Below are positions 1 to 4,267 of a stretch of DNA of 6,125 nucleotides, one piece after another; position 1 is the stretch's first letter; each line of letters begins with the position of its first letter. The stretch is taken from NCBI GenBank assembly GCA_964574635.1, contig CAZNOG010000035.1:1-6125 (forward strand). The letters are read 5' to 3'. The stretch is from CAZNOG01 sp964574635 (GTDB lineage: Bacteria; Bacteroidota; Bacteroidia; Flavobacteriales_D; Cryomorphaceae). A model generated the notes under the pieces. That model was given only the letters and a program-made list of their open reading frames with translations, had not been told where the DNA came from and searched no databases. The translations under genes were made by a program, and so were the position numbers.

Positions 1-308
1 CGGTGCTCGCCGAAAGCTACGAACGCATTCACCGAAGCAACTTGATCGGCATGGGTGTGCTGCCCTTGGTGTACGCCGACGGAAGAACGGCCGCCGACTT
101 GGGCTTGCGCGGTGACGAGGTTTTCGACATCACCGGAGTGGCCGATGGTCTCGAACCCAACAAGCGCGTGCGCGTGACGGCCAGAAAAGCCAACGGCGAT
201 GAAGTGGCCTTCGACGCCATCGCGCGACTCGACAGTGACATCGAAATCGAGTATTTCCGACACGGAGGCATTCTGCAGTACGTGCTGAGAAGGTTCTTGA
301 ACGAATAA
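1..308 (+). CDS. acnA: Aconitate hydratase, C-terminal fragment (AcnA/IRP1 type), 5' end outside window
   Basis: Only the last 101 codons are present; the reading frame is open at the left edge and ends with TAA at 306-308. The GTG at position 3 is an internal valine, not a start. The visible part is the end of domain 4 (swivel domain) of the AcnA/IRP1 branch. It opens with AESYERIHRSNLIGMGVLPL, which matches the conserved ERIHRSN segment of AcnA that supplies an active-site arginine and serine, and it closes with the family's GGILQYVLR ending. Aconitase isomerises citrate to isocitrate through cis-aconitate in the TCA cycle, using a [4Fe-4S] cluster in the cytoplasm. The cluster cysteines lie upstream and cannot be checked. 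AcnA-type enzymes are about 900 residues, so roughly 800 are missing. A strong terminator follows, so this is the last gene of its transcript. Confidence 0.93.
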   Translation, partial: VLAESYERIHRSNLIGMGVLPLVYADGRTAADLGLRGDEVFDITGVADGLEPNKRVRVTARKANGDEVAFDAIARLDSDIEIEYFRHGGILQYVLRRFLNE

Positions 309-340
309 TAACGCGTCTAACGGTCGCAGGATCAAAATGG

Positions 341-375
341 AAGAAGGGGCCGATGCGCCCCTTTTTCGTTTTTTA
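341..375 (+). terminator. Intrinsic terminator of the aconitase gene
   Basis: The arms AAGAAGGGGC (341-350) and GCCCCTTTTT (357-366) pair over 10 bp with one G-T wobble, around the 6-nt loop CGATGC. T-rich sequence follows (362-375). It lies 33 nt after the aconitase stop. It also overlaps the first codons of the longest possible frame of the downstream oxidoreductase, which argues against translation of that gene starting near 337. Confidence 0.88.
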
Positions 376-534
376 CTCGCCGGGTTGTCGGCAGCCGTGG
401 CCGGTGGATTCTTCGTCCACGGAAAAGACCCTTTCGGTGAAAATGGCTTCGGATTGGTCTCAACATCCGCCTTGTTCAAATGTTGGTTTATGGATTGCTC
501 TTCAAAATCCCCAAACCCACTAAAACGACAAGGC

Positions 535-2043
535 ATGAAAAACCAATCGATCTGGAAATCCACCGAGCCCGACGTCCTACGCTTTCCACCTCCCGACGAA
601 GATTTAGATGTCGACGTCGTCGTCATCGGCGGCGGGATTACCGGAATATCCACCGGGTATTTCATGGCTCGGGCCGGAATGCGCGTGGCGGTATTGGAAG
701 CCGCTTACGTGGGGTGGGGAACCACCGGAAATTCGACCGGCAATCTCTACGTGCCCATCGATGAAATGTACCGGCAAGTGAGCGAAAAATTCGACGTGGA
801 AACCGCTCGGCTCCTCTCCGAATCCAGGGCGCGGGGCTTGGAGGCCATCGACGACATCATTCGGGAGCATGGAATCGATTGCGATTTCGTACGAACCTCG
901 TGGAACCTGATCGCCGAAACGCCCGACGCCCTCGGTGATTTGGAAAAAGAGCGGGACGCCATGAAGGAAATCGGCATCGACGCCGAACTGCGGAGCGGTT
1001 CCGAATTTCTACCCAACGCGGTAGGCTGCCTCAGCGTAGCCGATCAAGCGCAGTTCAACCCCAAACGGTACGTCGTCGGACTGGCCAAGGCGGCCGCGGA
1101 AACCGGGTGCCTCATCCACGAAAACACTCGCGTTTCCGCCATCGAAACCGACGAAAAGGAAACCGTCGTTTTCGTCGGCCACAGAAAAATCAAAGCGGGA
1201 GCCGTCGTCAAAGCCACGCACACGCCCATCGGGGAAAAAGCGATCATGACTCTTCTGGGGCCTTACCGGGAATACGTCGTCGCGGCCAAGCTCAAATCCG
1301 CCTTGCCTCGAGGGATGTACTGGGCGAAACGGGGCGATCACCACTACTCCATGCGCACGGCGACCGACGCCGACGGAGAGGAATTCCTCCTCTGCCTCGG
1401 CGAGCCCCACAAAGTCGGTCAAGATTCCAACAACCAAGAGCGGTTCCGAAAAATAGACGCATACATGCGGGAGCGCTTCGAGGTGGGAGACGCAGCTTGG
1501 ACTTGGGGAGCCCAGCATTACAAATCCGCGGATCTCATCCCATACATCGGGAGCTATCCGAGTGGGAATTTCTACGTGGCCACGGGGTATTCCACCGACG
1601 GGCTGGTGTACGGAACCGTGGCCGGACTACTGCTCACGGATTTGATCCGCGGGGTGGAAAACCAATGGGCGTCCGTGTACGATCCCAATAGAATCAATCC
1701 CTTGAAGAGCGCCGGACGGTTTTTAAAAGAAAACATCAACGTACTGGGCGAGTTCGTAAAAGGACGGGTTTCGGTCAGGGAAGAAGCATTTCGCGGCGTC
1801 GGCGCCGGCGAAGGCAAAGTGCTCCAAATCGAAGGGAAGAAGTTCGCGGTGTATCGCGACCCCGACGATGCGTTGCACGTGGTCAGCGCGGTTTGTCCCC
1901 ACATGGGGTGCATCGTCCGTTGGAATCAAGGGGAGCGTTCTTGGGATTGCCCTTGCCACGGAAGTCGTTTCACCACGACGGGCGAGTACCTCGAAGGACC
2001 GTCACTCCACGATTTGACCAAGATCACCCCTTCGGACACATAA
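535..2043 (+). CDS. FAD-dependent oxidoreductase (DAO family) with C-terminal Rieske [2Fe-2S] domain
   Basis: A 502-residue protein from the ATG at 535. The N-terminus has a Rossmann dinucleotide-binding motif, VVVIGGGITG (GxGxxG around residues 32-37), followed by the acidic end of the second beta strand at VLEA. This is the signature of D-amino-acid-oxidase-like flavoproteins. A second FAD-contacting segment appears near residues 335-370 (PYIGSYP, then YVATGYSTDGLVYGTVAG). The last ~75 residues form a Rieske domain: C454-x-H456 (CPHMGC) and C472-x2-H475 (CPCHGS) ligate the cluster, and C459 and C474 match the disulfide pair of high-potential Rieske proteins. The family is like Bacillus YhfW; the substrate is unknown, perhaps an amine or amino acid. 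No signal peptide or membrane segment is seen, so it is likely cytoplasmic. The frame is open back to 337, but 337-534 contains the aconitase terminator and encodes no family-like sequence. An ATG at 490 is a weaker alternative. It converges with the sigma gene, 38 bp apart. Confidence 0.9.
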   Translation: MKNQSIWKSTEPDVLRFPPPDEDLDVDVVVIGGGITGISTGYFMARAGMRVAVLEAAYVGWGTTGNSTGNLYVPIDEMYRQVSEKFDVETARLLSESRARGLEAIDDIIREHGIDCDFVRTSWNLIAETPDALGDLEKERDAMKEIGIDAELRSGSEFLPNAVGCLSVADQAQFNPKRYVVGLAKAAAETGCLIHENTRVSAIETDEKETVVFVGHRKIKAGAVVKATHTPIGEKAIMTLLGPYREYVVAAKLKSALPRGMYWAKRGDHHYSMRTATDADGEEFLLCLGEPHKVGQDSNNQERFRKIDAYMRERFEVGDAAWTWGAQHYKSADLIPYIGSYPSGNFYVATGYSTDGLVYGTVAGLLLTDLIRGVENQWASVYDPNRINPLKSAGRFLKENINVLGEFVKGRVSVREEAFRGVGAGEGKVLQIEGKKFAVYRDPDDALHVVSAVCPHMGCIVRWNQGERSWDCPCHGSRFTTTGEYLEGPSLHDLTKITPSDT

Positions 2044-2081
2044 GCACGTACGGTGCAATTGCCGATCGGAGACCCATCCCT

Positions 2082-2729
2082 TCAGCGGATGGCGTCGATT
2101 TCCCGCATCACCCTGTCCACCATGGCGTCGCAATAGATCAGGTTGAACTCGAACAATTCGGCCGAGGAGTACGATTTTTCGATTTCTTTTCTCAACATCG
2201 TTTTCGCCCGGTTCAGCCTCACTTTGACGTTCGACTCGGTGATATGGAGTGCTTCGGCGGTTTCCGCCACGTTCAGGCCCGTGATTTCCCGGAGTGAAAA
2301 AACCATGCGGTAATCGGTCGGGATGCCGAGCAGCGCCATTTCGATGATGCGGCCCAGCTCGTTGTTGCCCACCACGCGTGCGGTGTCTTCGGTATGCGAA
2401 AAGAGTGGTTTGGCCCCGTCGTTGATATCGCGCATGACTTCGTTTTTATGGCTTTGTTTATTCCGCTTTCGGTAACAATTGTTGAGCATGATCCGGATAA
2501 GCCACGATTTGAATGCCGACTTCCCTTCAAAACCGCCCAAACTTCTGTAGGCGTCCACGAAGGTATCTTGCATCAGGTCTTGGGCATCCTCGTGGTTGTA
2601 TCCGTACGACCGACCCACTTTGTACAGGTATGGATTGTACCGTCTGACGATGAGTTCGTACAGCGCTTTTTCCCCATCCGCGATTCGTCTTACGATTTCA
2701 AGATCCGTGTGCATTCCCGTTTCCACCAT
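2082..2729 (-). CDS. ECF-type RNA polymerase sigma factor (sigma-70 family)
   Basis: A 215-residue protein. Region 2 covers about residues 8-90 and contains EDAQDLMQDTFVDAYRSL, the core-binding and -10-recognition helices, then SAFKSWLIRIMLNNCYRKRN. Region 4 covers about residues 130-185, with a helix-turn-helix, LNVAETAEALHITESNVKVR, that would read the -35 element. Regions 1 and 3 are absent, as is typical of extracytoplasmic-function sigma factors. A C-terminal extension of about 30 residues (from SSAELFEF) contains a lone cysteine, C200, and resembles tails I recall from other Bacteroidota ECF proteins. The chosen ATG lies 3 nt after the stop of the upstream DoxX-like gene, which suggests translational coupling. 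An ATG at 2714 (M6) has a better purine-rich spacing (GGAAACGGGA) and is a real alternative. No anti-sigma factor gene is adjacent. The regulon cannot be read from the window, but the operon promoter may be one target. Confidence 0.93.
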   Translation of the reverse strand: MVETGMHTDLEIVRRIADGEKALYELIVRRYNPYLYKVGRSYGYNHEDAQDLMQDTFVDAYRSLGGFEGKSAFKSWLIRIMLNNCYRKRNKQSHKNEVMRDINDGAKPLFSHTEDTARVVGNNELGRIIEMALLGIPTDYRMVFSLREITGLNVAETAEALHITESNVKVRLNRAKTMLRKEIEKSYSSAELFEFNLIYCDAMVDRVMREIDAIR

Positions 2730-2732
2730 GTC

Positions 2733-3116
2733 TCAACGCACCATTTTTGAAAGTCTCGCCATGGACAAGGCAGCGATGGCCATCACGAGGTCGCGCACCG
2801 CCACATCCACGTATTCGAAGCCAAGCAGCAGCGACAAGGCGATGGCCGTGAGCCAGGCGGCCACGATGTACCCACCGATTTCCGGTTTTTTCAGCACGAT
2901 GAAGCCCGCCGCGATTTCGATCACACCCACCACCATCATGAACGCCGACGCAGACAGCGGCAGCAGATCGGCGATGGCCGGATGCACGTATTGTGCCCAA
3001 TCGGTGAGCACATTGGTAAATTTATCCGCGCCCGCAACGATGGGCACCACCACGAAGGTATATTTCAGCAATTGAAAAGTAGGGGTGAGGGCTGCGGCAT
3101 TAGCGTTTTGATCCAT
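2733..3116 (-). CDS. Small DoxX-like four-helix membrane protein
   Basis: A 127-residue hydrophobic protein with four predicted membrane spans at about residues 15-31, 55-76, 80-99 and 103-121. The pattern VPIVAGADKFTN at the end of the first helix, the YVHP loop before helix 2 and the overall layout resemble DoxX/DoxX-like (MauE-like fold) inner-membrane proteins. These are linked to redox or thiol processes in some bacteria, but the biochemical role of this subgroup is unknown. The start ATG follows CGGAAAAA, a plausible weak ribosome-binding site. It is the first gene of an operon with the ECF sigma factor, whose ATG begins 3 nt after this stop. The pairing suggests the membrane protein is either a target or a sensor/modulator of the sigma factor, but that is inference. 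It has no recognisable anti-sigma domain. Confidence 0.82.
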   Translation of the reverse strand: MDQNANAAALTPTFQLLKYTFVVVPIVAGADKFTNVLTDWAQYVHPAIADLLPLSASAFMMVVGVIEIAAGFIVLKKPEIGGYIVAAWLTAIALSLLLGFEYVDVAVRDLVMAIAALSMARLSKMVR

Positions 3117-3144
3117 TTTTTCCGATTTTAATTGATTACGCCTT

Positions 3145-3175
3145 ATTAGAGTCGGCCACCACCGGAAAGGTTACA
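3145..3175 (-). promoter_or_regulatory. Putative ECF-sigma promoter of the DoxX-like/sigma operon
   Basis: Reading the minus strand, TGTAACC (3175-3169) is followed after a 15-nt spacer by CGACTCTAAT (3154-3145), which ends 28 nt before the DoxX-like ATG. An AAC core in the -35 element and a CG/TCTAA-like -10 element are general features of ECF promoters, and the spacing fits. The usual Bacteroidota housekeeping pattern (TTG with TAnnTTTG) is not matched: a TAATTTG occurs at 3180-3174, but no TTG lies at the right distance upstream. Because the operon encodes an ECF sigma factor, autoregulation is plausible. It rests on a single site and is not proven. Confidence 0.5.
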
Positions 3176-3185
3176 AATTACGCAC

Positions 3186-3223
3186 ACGCGCTTCGAGCAC
3201 ACTTATAGATGTGCGCGTTTTTT
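3186..3223 (+). terminator. Terminator-like hairpin with T tract, plus strand, no obvious gene to terminate
   Basis: ACGCGC (3186-3191) can pair with GCGCGT (3213-3218), followed directly by six T (3218-3223). The 21-nt loop contains GCACA, which can alternatively pair with TGTGC (3210-3214). The stem is short and the loop long, so it is a modest candidate. The nearest plus-strand gene ends at 2043, over 1.1 kb upstream. It also sits immediately upstream of the putative promoter on the other strand and could instead be a regulatory structure or chance. Confidence 0.25.
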
Positions 3224-3237
3224 GGGTTTTTGTGGGT

Positions 3238-3276
3238 GTGTCGTCCGGCGGAATTTCCATCCCGCCGGTCGGACAC
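3238..3276. repeat. Imperfect inverted repeat between the sigma operon and the cupin gene
   Basis: GTGTC (3238-3242) with CCGGCGG (3245-3251) faces CCGCCGG (3262-3268) with GACAC (3272-3276), giving 12 paired positions, a small internal loop and a 10-nt apical loop. No T tract follows on either strand, so it is not a standard intrinsic terminator. It lies downstream of the cupin gene and upstream of the DoxX-like gene, both on the minus strand. Confidence 0.4.
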
Positions 3277-3342
3277 GTCTCTGTCAATGCGAAGATTTGC
3301 CCCGGCGCGTAATCGGTTCAAACCTCGGCTGAAAAGACCCCA

Positions 3343-3373
3343 TCAAGTAAAATACTTGAATTTTATTTTTTTG
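3343..3373 (+). terminator. AT-rich inverted repeat with T tract overlapping the cupin stop codon
   Basis: TCAAGTA (3343-3349) and TACTTGA (3353-3359) form a perfect 7-bp inverted repeat with a 3-nt loop. On the plus strand it is followed by a T-rich run to 3373. The left arm includes the cupin stop codon (TCA at 3343-3345, TGA on the minus strand). The T tract is on the wrong side to terminate the minus-strand cupin transcript, so it would act on plus-strand transcription, or it is incidental to the AT-rich gene end. Confidence 0.3.
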
Positions 3374-3645
3374 GGCATAAAGTGAATGCCCCTGAAATCG
3401 GTGATGGCCCGGAATTGGTGTTTCACATCGGGCGGGATGATGCGCGCCTCGCCCGGCTTCATGTGGATATCCTCACCACCCAAGTTCAGAATGCATTCCC
3501 CTTCGTGTATAAAGATAATGGATTCTACATCACCGTAATGCATGGGCAGCAATTCTCCTTCGCCGGCCTGCATTTGTTTGGCCGTGAGTTCCTCGCCTCT
3601 AGCGAGTTCCCTCACTTTCGGTTTTGTTATCGTTTGATTTTCCAT
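3343..3645 (-). CDS. Small single-domain cupin protein
   Basis: A 100-residue protein from the ATG at 3645 (MENQTITKPK). The frame is open upstream to 3768, but the extra 41 residues are basic and not cupin-like, and they read through inverted repeats. The body is one conserved cupin beta-barrel: a first motif around residues 28-50 (GEGELLPMHYGDVESIIFIHEGE) and a second around 63-80 (KPGEARIIPPDVKHQF). The usual metal ligands are incomplete. H36 and H76 are present, but the second motif-1 histidine is a glycine (G38) and the glutamate is displaced (E41). It could bind metal with altered geometry, or be a ligand-binding or structural cupin. No signal peptide is seen, so it is likely cytoplasmic. 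It is separated by 226 bp from the sigma operon on the same strand. No substrate can be assigned. Confidence 0.82.
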   Translation of the reverse strand: MENQTITKPKVRELARGEELTAKQMQAGEGELLPMHYGDVESIIFIHEGECILNLGGEDIHMKPGEARIIPPDVKHQFRAITDFRGIHFMPKKIKFKYFT

Positions 3646-3672
3646 ATCGTTGGTTTTTGTGCCGTACCACCG

Positions 3673-3720
3673 CCGACGGGAATACCGAGCAATCCGTGTT
3701 CGATTGACCTTCCCCGTCGG
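3673..3720 (-). promoter_or_regulatory. Inverted repeat in the cupin leader or promoter region
   Basis: CCGACGGG (3673-3680) and CCCGTCGG (3713-3720) are perfect 8-bp inverted arms separated by 32 nt, 28-75 nt upstream of the cupin start. The right arm is itself near-palindromic (CCCGTCGGG, 3713-3721). The pair could form a leader hairpin or be a split operator for a dimeric regulator. No typical promoter was recognised confidently around it. Confidence 0.35.
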
Positions 3721-3758
3721 GAATGGCACCGCGATTTCAGGCATAAAGGTACCGAAAA

Positions 3759-3780
3759 TAAAAGACAAAAAGGTCTTTTA
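3759..3780. repeat. Perfect 8-bp AT-rich inverted repeat upstream of the cupin gene
   Basis: TAAAAGAC (3759-3766) and GTCTTTTA (3773-3780) pair across the 6-nt loop AAAAAG. T-rich sequence follows on the minus strand (TTTTCGG). It may be a weak terminator for minus-strand read-through toward the cupin gene, or an operator. It lies about 114-135 nt before the cupin start. Confidence 0.4.
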
Positions 3781-3864
3781 ATTGGGGTTTATCGTTTTTT
3801 AGGTATTGGATAGCGAGGAGGCTCAAATAGGATTCGGAATCGTGAATTCTGACCCCGGACGTCC

Positions 3865-3916
3865 TTCTCAACCAATGCGTCATTCCGAACTTGTTTCGGA
3901 ATCTCTTTTGGGAGAA
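3865..3916. repeat. Dispersed-type palindromic repeat element, copy 1
   Basis: The core at 3877-3905 contains a perfect inverted repeat, ATTCCGAA (3882-3889) and TTCGGAAT (3895-3902), with a 5-nt loop. Outer arms add pairing: TTCTC (3865-3869) with GAGAA (3912-3916), and CCAA (3872-3875) with TTGG (3908-3911). Repeats of this type (a GATTCCGAA...TTCGGAAT palindrome) are, from memory, common between genes in Bacteroidota and often give spurious HSELVSESL peptides. A related copy in opposite orientation lies at 4166-4194, identical at 24 of 29 positions. Confidence 0.75.
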
Positions 3917-3930
3917 AGAGTGAAAACACC

Positions 3931-3966
3931 GTTTTCCGGACAGGTGACTCCGAGCCGACTCAAATC
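3931..3966 (+). repeat. Diverged 36-nt direct repeat, copy A
   Basis: It begins GTTTTCCGGA and continues through GTGAC and AGCCGA. It matches copy B at 4102-4137 at 28 of 36 positions with no gaps. The copies lie in the same orientation, 171 nt apart start to start. No coding meaning is evident. Confidence 0.6.
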
Positions 3967-4017
3967 GGAAATAGAATCGCGTGGACTTGCAGGGTGAACG
4001 AGCAGGGCGCCGTTTTT

Positions 4018-4045
4018 AACCACATAGGTCACATAGAGCAGGGCG
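4018..4045 (+). repeat. CACATAG tandem motif and GAGCAGGGCG repeat
   Basis: CACATAG occurs at 4021-4027 and 4030-4036 (period 9) inside an AACCACATAGGTCACATAGAG context. This resembles a 'TTAACCACATAGGCACATAG' intergenic repeat that I recall from many Bacteroidota genomes. The 10-mer GAGCAGGGCG ends this element (4036-4045) and also occurs just before it (4000-4009). Confidence 0.45.
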
Positions 4046-4087
4046 TGTAGGTGCGCCAAGGGGCATAGGGCGTCTTCGACGCTACAC
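4045..4087. repeat. Nested hairpin in the intergenic region
   Basis: GCGTC (4070-4074) and GACGC (4078-4082) form a tight stem with a TTC loop. GTGTAG (4045-4050) can pair with CTACAC (4082-4087) as an alternative or enclosing helix. No T tract follows on the plus strand. It is probably part of the repeat cluster and not a regulator of an identified gene. Confidence 0.4.
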
Positions 4088-4101
4088 AGAAGGGCTTGGC
4101 T

Positions 4102-4137
4102 GTTTTCCGGATACGTGACATCAAGCCGATTCAGGTC
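4102..4137 (+). repeat. Diverged 36-nt direct repeat, copy B
   Basis: This is the partner of the repeat at 3931-3966. Both start GTTTTCCGGA and share GTGAC, AGCCGA and TCA blocks at the same spacing, with eight substitutions and no gaps. Confidence 0.6.
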
Positions 4138-4154
4138 ACGCTATCAAGTGCCAA

Positions 4155-4205
4155 AAACCCGCGTGGAGATTCCAAATCGAGTTCGGAAGGACACCACGCG
4201 GGTTT
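4155..4205 (-). terminator. Intrinsic terminator of the T9SS-exported protein gene
   Basis: AAACCCGCGTGG (4155-4166) and CCACGCGGGTTT (4194-4205) form a perfect 12-bp stem. Read on the minus strand, the stem ends in a five-T run (4157-4153). It lies 62 nt after the stop of the gene at 4268. The 27-nt loop is unusually long and has its own small TTCC/GGAA helix (4170-4173 with 4185-4188), because it contains the palindromic repeat copy at 4166-4194. Confidence 0.85.
4166..4194 (-). repeat. Dispersed-type palindromic repeat element, copy 2, inside the terminator loop
   Basis: GAGATTCC...TTCGGAA...GAC at 4166-4194 matches the reverse complement of 3877-3905 at 24 of 29 positions. Its own inverted arms are decayed (TTCC/GGAA remain), while the flanking 12-bp GC-rich stem is perfect. 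It therefore occupies the loop of a functional-looking terminator. Confidence 0.65.
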
Positions 4206-4210
4206 CACTA

Positions 4211-4224
4211 CGGTCACATGACCG
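4211..4224. repeat. Short palindrome between gene end and terminator
   Basis: CGGTCA and TGACCG (4211-4216 and 4219-4224) flank a 2-nt centre. It lies in the 3' untranslated region of the exported-protein gene. It may be an extra 3' structure; the function is unknown and it is short enough to be chance. Confidence 0.25.
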
Positions 4225-4267
4225 CTGCACCTTGGTCAACAACTAAAAACCAAAACAACTATTCAAA

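Larger units (their letters stand above)
3781..4154. other. Repeat-rich intergenic stretch without a gene
   Basis: No frame here shows recognisable protein sequence. A short plus-strand frame from 3806 to 3997 begins with TTG and includes the peptide RHSELVSESL, which is the translation of the palindromic repeat at 3877-3905 rather than a gene product. The stretch holds the palindromic element, both copies of a diverged 36-nt direct repeat, the CACATAG tandem and a further hairpin, each listed separately. No RNA gene was recognised. Confidence 0.7.

Noticed and set aside
395..422. Hairpin CCGTGG/CCACGG upstream of the FAD/Rieske gene as a riboswitch or attenuator
   Set aside because: The stem is 6 bp and competes with an overlapping GTGGA/TCCAC pairing. 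There is no conserved riboswitch core and no T tract.
337..534. N-terminal extension of the FAD/Rieske protein from 337, including a hydrophobic stretch that could look like a signal peptide
   Set aside because: This segment contains the aconitase terminator (341-375), and family-like sequence begins only after the ATG at 535. The hydrophobic run is the translation of the terminator and spacer.
1009..1691. Long frames on both strands within the FAD/Rieske gene (1009-1518 minus, 1107-1691 plus)
   Set aside because: Both overlap conserved oxidoreductase sequence. Their translations are low-complexity and arginine- or glycine-rich, as expected for alternative frames of GC-rich coding DNA.
2044..2081. 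Possible bidirectional terminator between the convergent oxidoreductase and sigma genes
   Set aside because: Only a 4-bp GCAC/GTGC stem is present at 2044-2056, with no T tract on either strand.
3646..3768. 41-residue N-terminal extension of the cupin
   Set aside because: It is arginine-rich and low in family resemblance, and it reads through two inverted repeats. The ATG at 3645 gives a complete cupin domain of normal small size.
3806..3997. 63-codon plus-strand frame containing RHSELVSESL
   Set aside because: It starts at TTG, and its most familiar peptide is the translation of a dispersed palindromic repeat, a well-known source of spurious gene calls.
3865..4205. CRISPR array or transposon ends, suggested by the repeated motifs
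   Set aside because: The repeats are few, diverged, irregularly spaced and in mixed orientation. There is no transposase, target-site duplication or cas gene in the window.
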